Below are positions 21,393 to 23,113 of a stretch of DNA of 23,113 nt, piece by piece. The notes below the pieces were generated by a model that saw only the letters and a program-made list of their open reading frames with translations, searched no databases and had not been told where the DNA came from. How positions within the stretch are numbered: position 1 is the stretch's first letter; each line of letters starts with the position of its first letter. The stretch comes from an uncultured bacterium (GTDB taxonomy: Bacteria; Actinomycetota; Coriobacteriia; Coriobacteriales; Coriobacteriaceae): contig CAJMRD010000030.1 of NCBI GenBank assembly GCA_905215725.1, positions 1 through 23,113 of the forward strand, read 5' to 3'. Made by a program: the position numbers and the translations under genes.

Positions 21393-23113
21393 ATGAATAC
21401 TTCAATTGACATTTCCCACATCCGCAACTTCTCAATTGTTGCGCACATCGACCATGGCAAGTCCACGATCAGTGACCGTATCCTCGAGCTCACCCATACC
21501 GTCGACGAGCGCGACATGGAGTCGCAGCTGCTCGACACCATGGATATCGAGCGCGAGCGCGGCATCACGATCAAGTCCAACGCCGTCCGCGTGTCCTATG
21601 ACGCCGACGACGGCGAGACGTATCAGTTCAACCTCATCGATACGCCGGGCCACGTGGACTTTACCTATGAGGTCTCGCGTTCGCTGGCCGCCTGCGAGGG
21701 CGCGGTGCTGGTCGTCGACGCCACCCAGGGCGTCGAGGCTCAGACCGTCTCCAACGCGACGCTCGCCATGAATGCCAATCTGGACATCGTGCCCGCCATC
21801 AACAAGATCGATCTGCCCTCCGCACATCCCGACGAGGTCAAGACTGAGATTGAGGACGACTTGGCCATCCCGGCTGACGATGCCGTATGCGTGTCGGGCA
21901 AGACCGGCGAGGGCATCCATGACCTGTTGGAGTCCATCGTCTTTTTGATTTCGCCTCCCAAGGGCGATGCGAATGCACCGCTCAAGGCGCTTATTCTGGA
22001 TTCGTACTTCGATGAGTACCGCGGCGTCGTTGCCACGGTTCGCGTCTTTGACGGCTCCATTAAAAAGGGCGATACCCTGCGCATGATGCAGGCCAAGGGC
22101 GACTTTTTGGTCGACGGCGTTGGCGTCAAGCGTCCCGCCGAGACTCCGGTCGATGCGCTGACCGTCGGCGAGGTGGGCTATGTGGTCACGGGTCTGAAGG
22201 ACCCCGAGGCCGTGCGCGTGGGCGACACTCTAACCTGGGCGTCGAATCCCTGCCCCGAGCCGCTGCCGGGCTACCGCGAGGCCAAGCCCATGGTCTACAC
22301 GGGTCTGTTCCCCATCGACAATAAAGATTACGAGAACCTGCGCGATGCCCTCGATAAGCTGCACGTCAACGACCCGTCGTTGGTGTGGGAGCCCGAGACG
22401 TCCGTGGCGCTGGGCTTTGGCTTCCGCGTGGGCTTCTTGGGCCTGCTGCACATGGAGGTCGTCAAGGAGCGCCTGGAGCGCGAGTTCAACCTGGACCTCA
22501 TCGCGACGAGCCCCTCGGTCGACTATCACGTCTACAAGACCGATGGCGAGATGATCGATGTCCGCAGCCCGCAGGATCTGCCCGAGGCTACGCGCATCGA
22601 GCGCATCGAGGAGCCTTACCTCAAGGCCAAGATCATTTGCCCGCCCGAGTACACGGGTGCCGTCATGCAGCTTGCCATCGAGCATCGCGGCATCACGACC
22701 GATATGATCCACCTCACGAGCAAATCGGTCGAGATGCGCTTTGACATGCCGCTCGCCGAGCTCATCCTGGACTTCTTCGACCAGCTCAAGAGCCGTACCA
22801 AGGGTTATGCCTCGCTCGACTATGAGTTCAGCGAGTACCGTCCCTCCGAGCTCGTCAAGCTCGACATTCTGCTTTCGGGCGACGAGGTGGACGCGCTGTC
22901 GTTTATCGTGCACAAGGACAAGGCCTATGGTCTGGCCCGCAGCCTGTGCGACAAGCTCAAGGAAATCATTCCGCGCCAGCTGTTCGAGGTGCCTATCCAG
23001 GGTGCCATTGGCAACAAAATCATCGCCCGCTCCACCGTCAAGGCGCGCCGTAAGGACGTTTTGGCCAAGTGCTACGGCGGCGATATCAGCCGAAAGAAGA
23101 AACTGCTCGAAAA
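21393..23113 (+). CDS. lepA: Elongation factor 4 (LepA), 3' end beyond the window
   Basis: 573 codons are open to the window edge with no stop; full-length LepA is about 600 residues, so only the tail is missing. It is a translational GTPase that acts on the ribosome, proposed in back-translocation and in initiation or 30S maturation. Visible motifs are AHIDHGKST (17-25), RGITIKS with the switch I threonine (57-62), DTPGH (83-87) and NKID (137-140), then EF-G-like domains (GFGFRVGFLGLLHMEVVKERLERE) and the start of the LepA-specific C-terminal domain (GAIGNKIIARSTVKARRKDVLAKCYGGDISRKKKL). ATG at 21393 gives the standard N-terminus RNFSIVAHIDHGKST. It lies directly downstream of the rpsT terminator. 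Confidence 0.97.
   Translation, partial: MNTSIDISHIRNFSIVAHIDHGKSTISDRILELTHTVDERDMESQLLDTMDIERERGITIKSNAVRVSYDADDGETYQFNLIDTPGHVDFTYEVSRSLAACEGAVLVVDATQGVEAQTVSNATLAMNANLDIVPAINKIDLPSAHPDEVKTEIEDDLAIPADDAVCVSGKTGEGIHDLLESIVFLISPPKGDANAPLKALILDSYFDEYRGVVATVRVFDGSIKKGDTLRMMQAKGDFLVDGVGVKRPAETPVDALTVGEVGYVVTGLKDPEAVRVGDTLTWASNPCPEPLPGYREAKPMVYTGLFPIDNKDYENLRDALDKLHVNDPSLVWEPETSVALGFGFRVGFLGLLHMEVVKERLEREFNLDLIATSPSVDYHVYKTDGEMIDVRSPQDLPEATRIERIEEPYLKAKIICPPEYTGAVMQLAIEHRGITTDMIHLTSKSVEMRFDMPLAELILDFFDQLKSRTKGYASLDYEFSEYRPSELVKLDILLSGDEVDALSFIVHKDKAYGLARSLCDKLKEIIPRQLFEVPIQGAIGNKIIARSTVKARRKDVLAKCYGGDISRKKKLLE

Overview
The window looks like chromosomal DNA of a high-GC anaerobic actinobacterium of the Coriobacteriia, most likely Collinsella or a close relative. 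The grounds are GC-rich codon use with GTG and TTG starts, an actinobacterial integration host factor (mihF) next to gmk and rpoZ, a fermentative bifunctional AdhE, and a Bacillus-like pyrR-led pyrimidine operon. The genus is inferred from gene content and not tested by any search.

Layout. 1-2968 (+): the last codons of the site-2 protease rseP, then ispG (MEP isoprenoid pathway) and proS, closed by a strong terminator and a second, bidirectional one. 3147-6648 (-): adhE, followed downstream by a small APH-fold phosphotransferase of unknown substrate, with a GC-rich hairpin between them. 6862-7914: a compact mobile element, a RAYT/Y1-type transposase gene between two 53-bp compound inverted repeats, sitting between the adhE promoter region and the rpmB terminator. 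8017-8205 (-): rpmB. 8497-13980 (+): a pyrimidine operon, pyrR-pyrB-pyrC-pyrK-pyrD-pyrF, preceded by a leader that can fold into mutually exclusive antiterminator and terminator hairpins. carAB and pyrE are absent from the window. 14220-16630 (+): mihF-gmk-rpoZ-thiI, tightly packed, ending in a terminator. 16845-19855 (+): the DNA-uptake pair comEA-comEC. 19934-20896 (+): holA. 21030-21296 (+): rpsT. 21393 to the window end (+): lepA, running off the edge and possibly leaderless.

How the parts work together. Most genes are core housekeeping: isoprenoid precursor synthesis, tRNA charging, UMP synthesis, GMP kinase, RNA polymerase omega, tRNA thiolation, clamp-loader delta, ribosomal proteins and elongation factor 4. 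The pyr genes encode aspartate carbamoyltransferase, dihydroorotase, the two-subunit NAD-linked dihydroorotate dehydrogenase and OMP decarboxylase, with PyrR as probable regulator of its own operon. AdhE supports mixed-acid/ethanol fermentation by regenerating NAD+. The accessory content is the RAYT element.

I found no convincing new multi-gene system. The most interesting points are the architecture of the RAYT element ends, the pyr attenuator (which lacks the classical PyrR-binding sequence), operator-like palindromes upstream of adhE, mihF and comEA, and a predicted leaderless lepA. No tRNA, rRNA or CRISPR array was seen.
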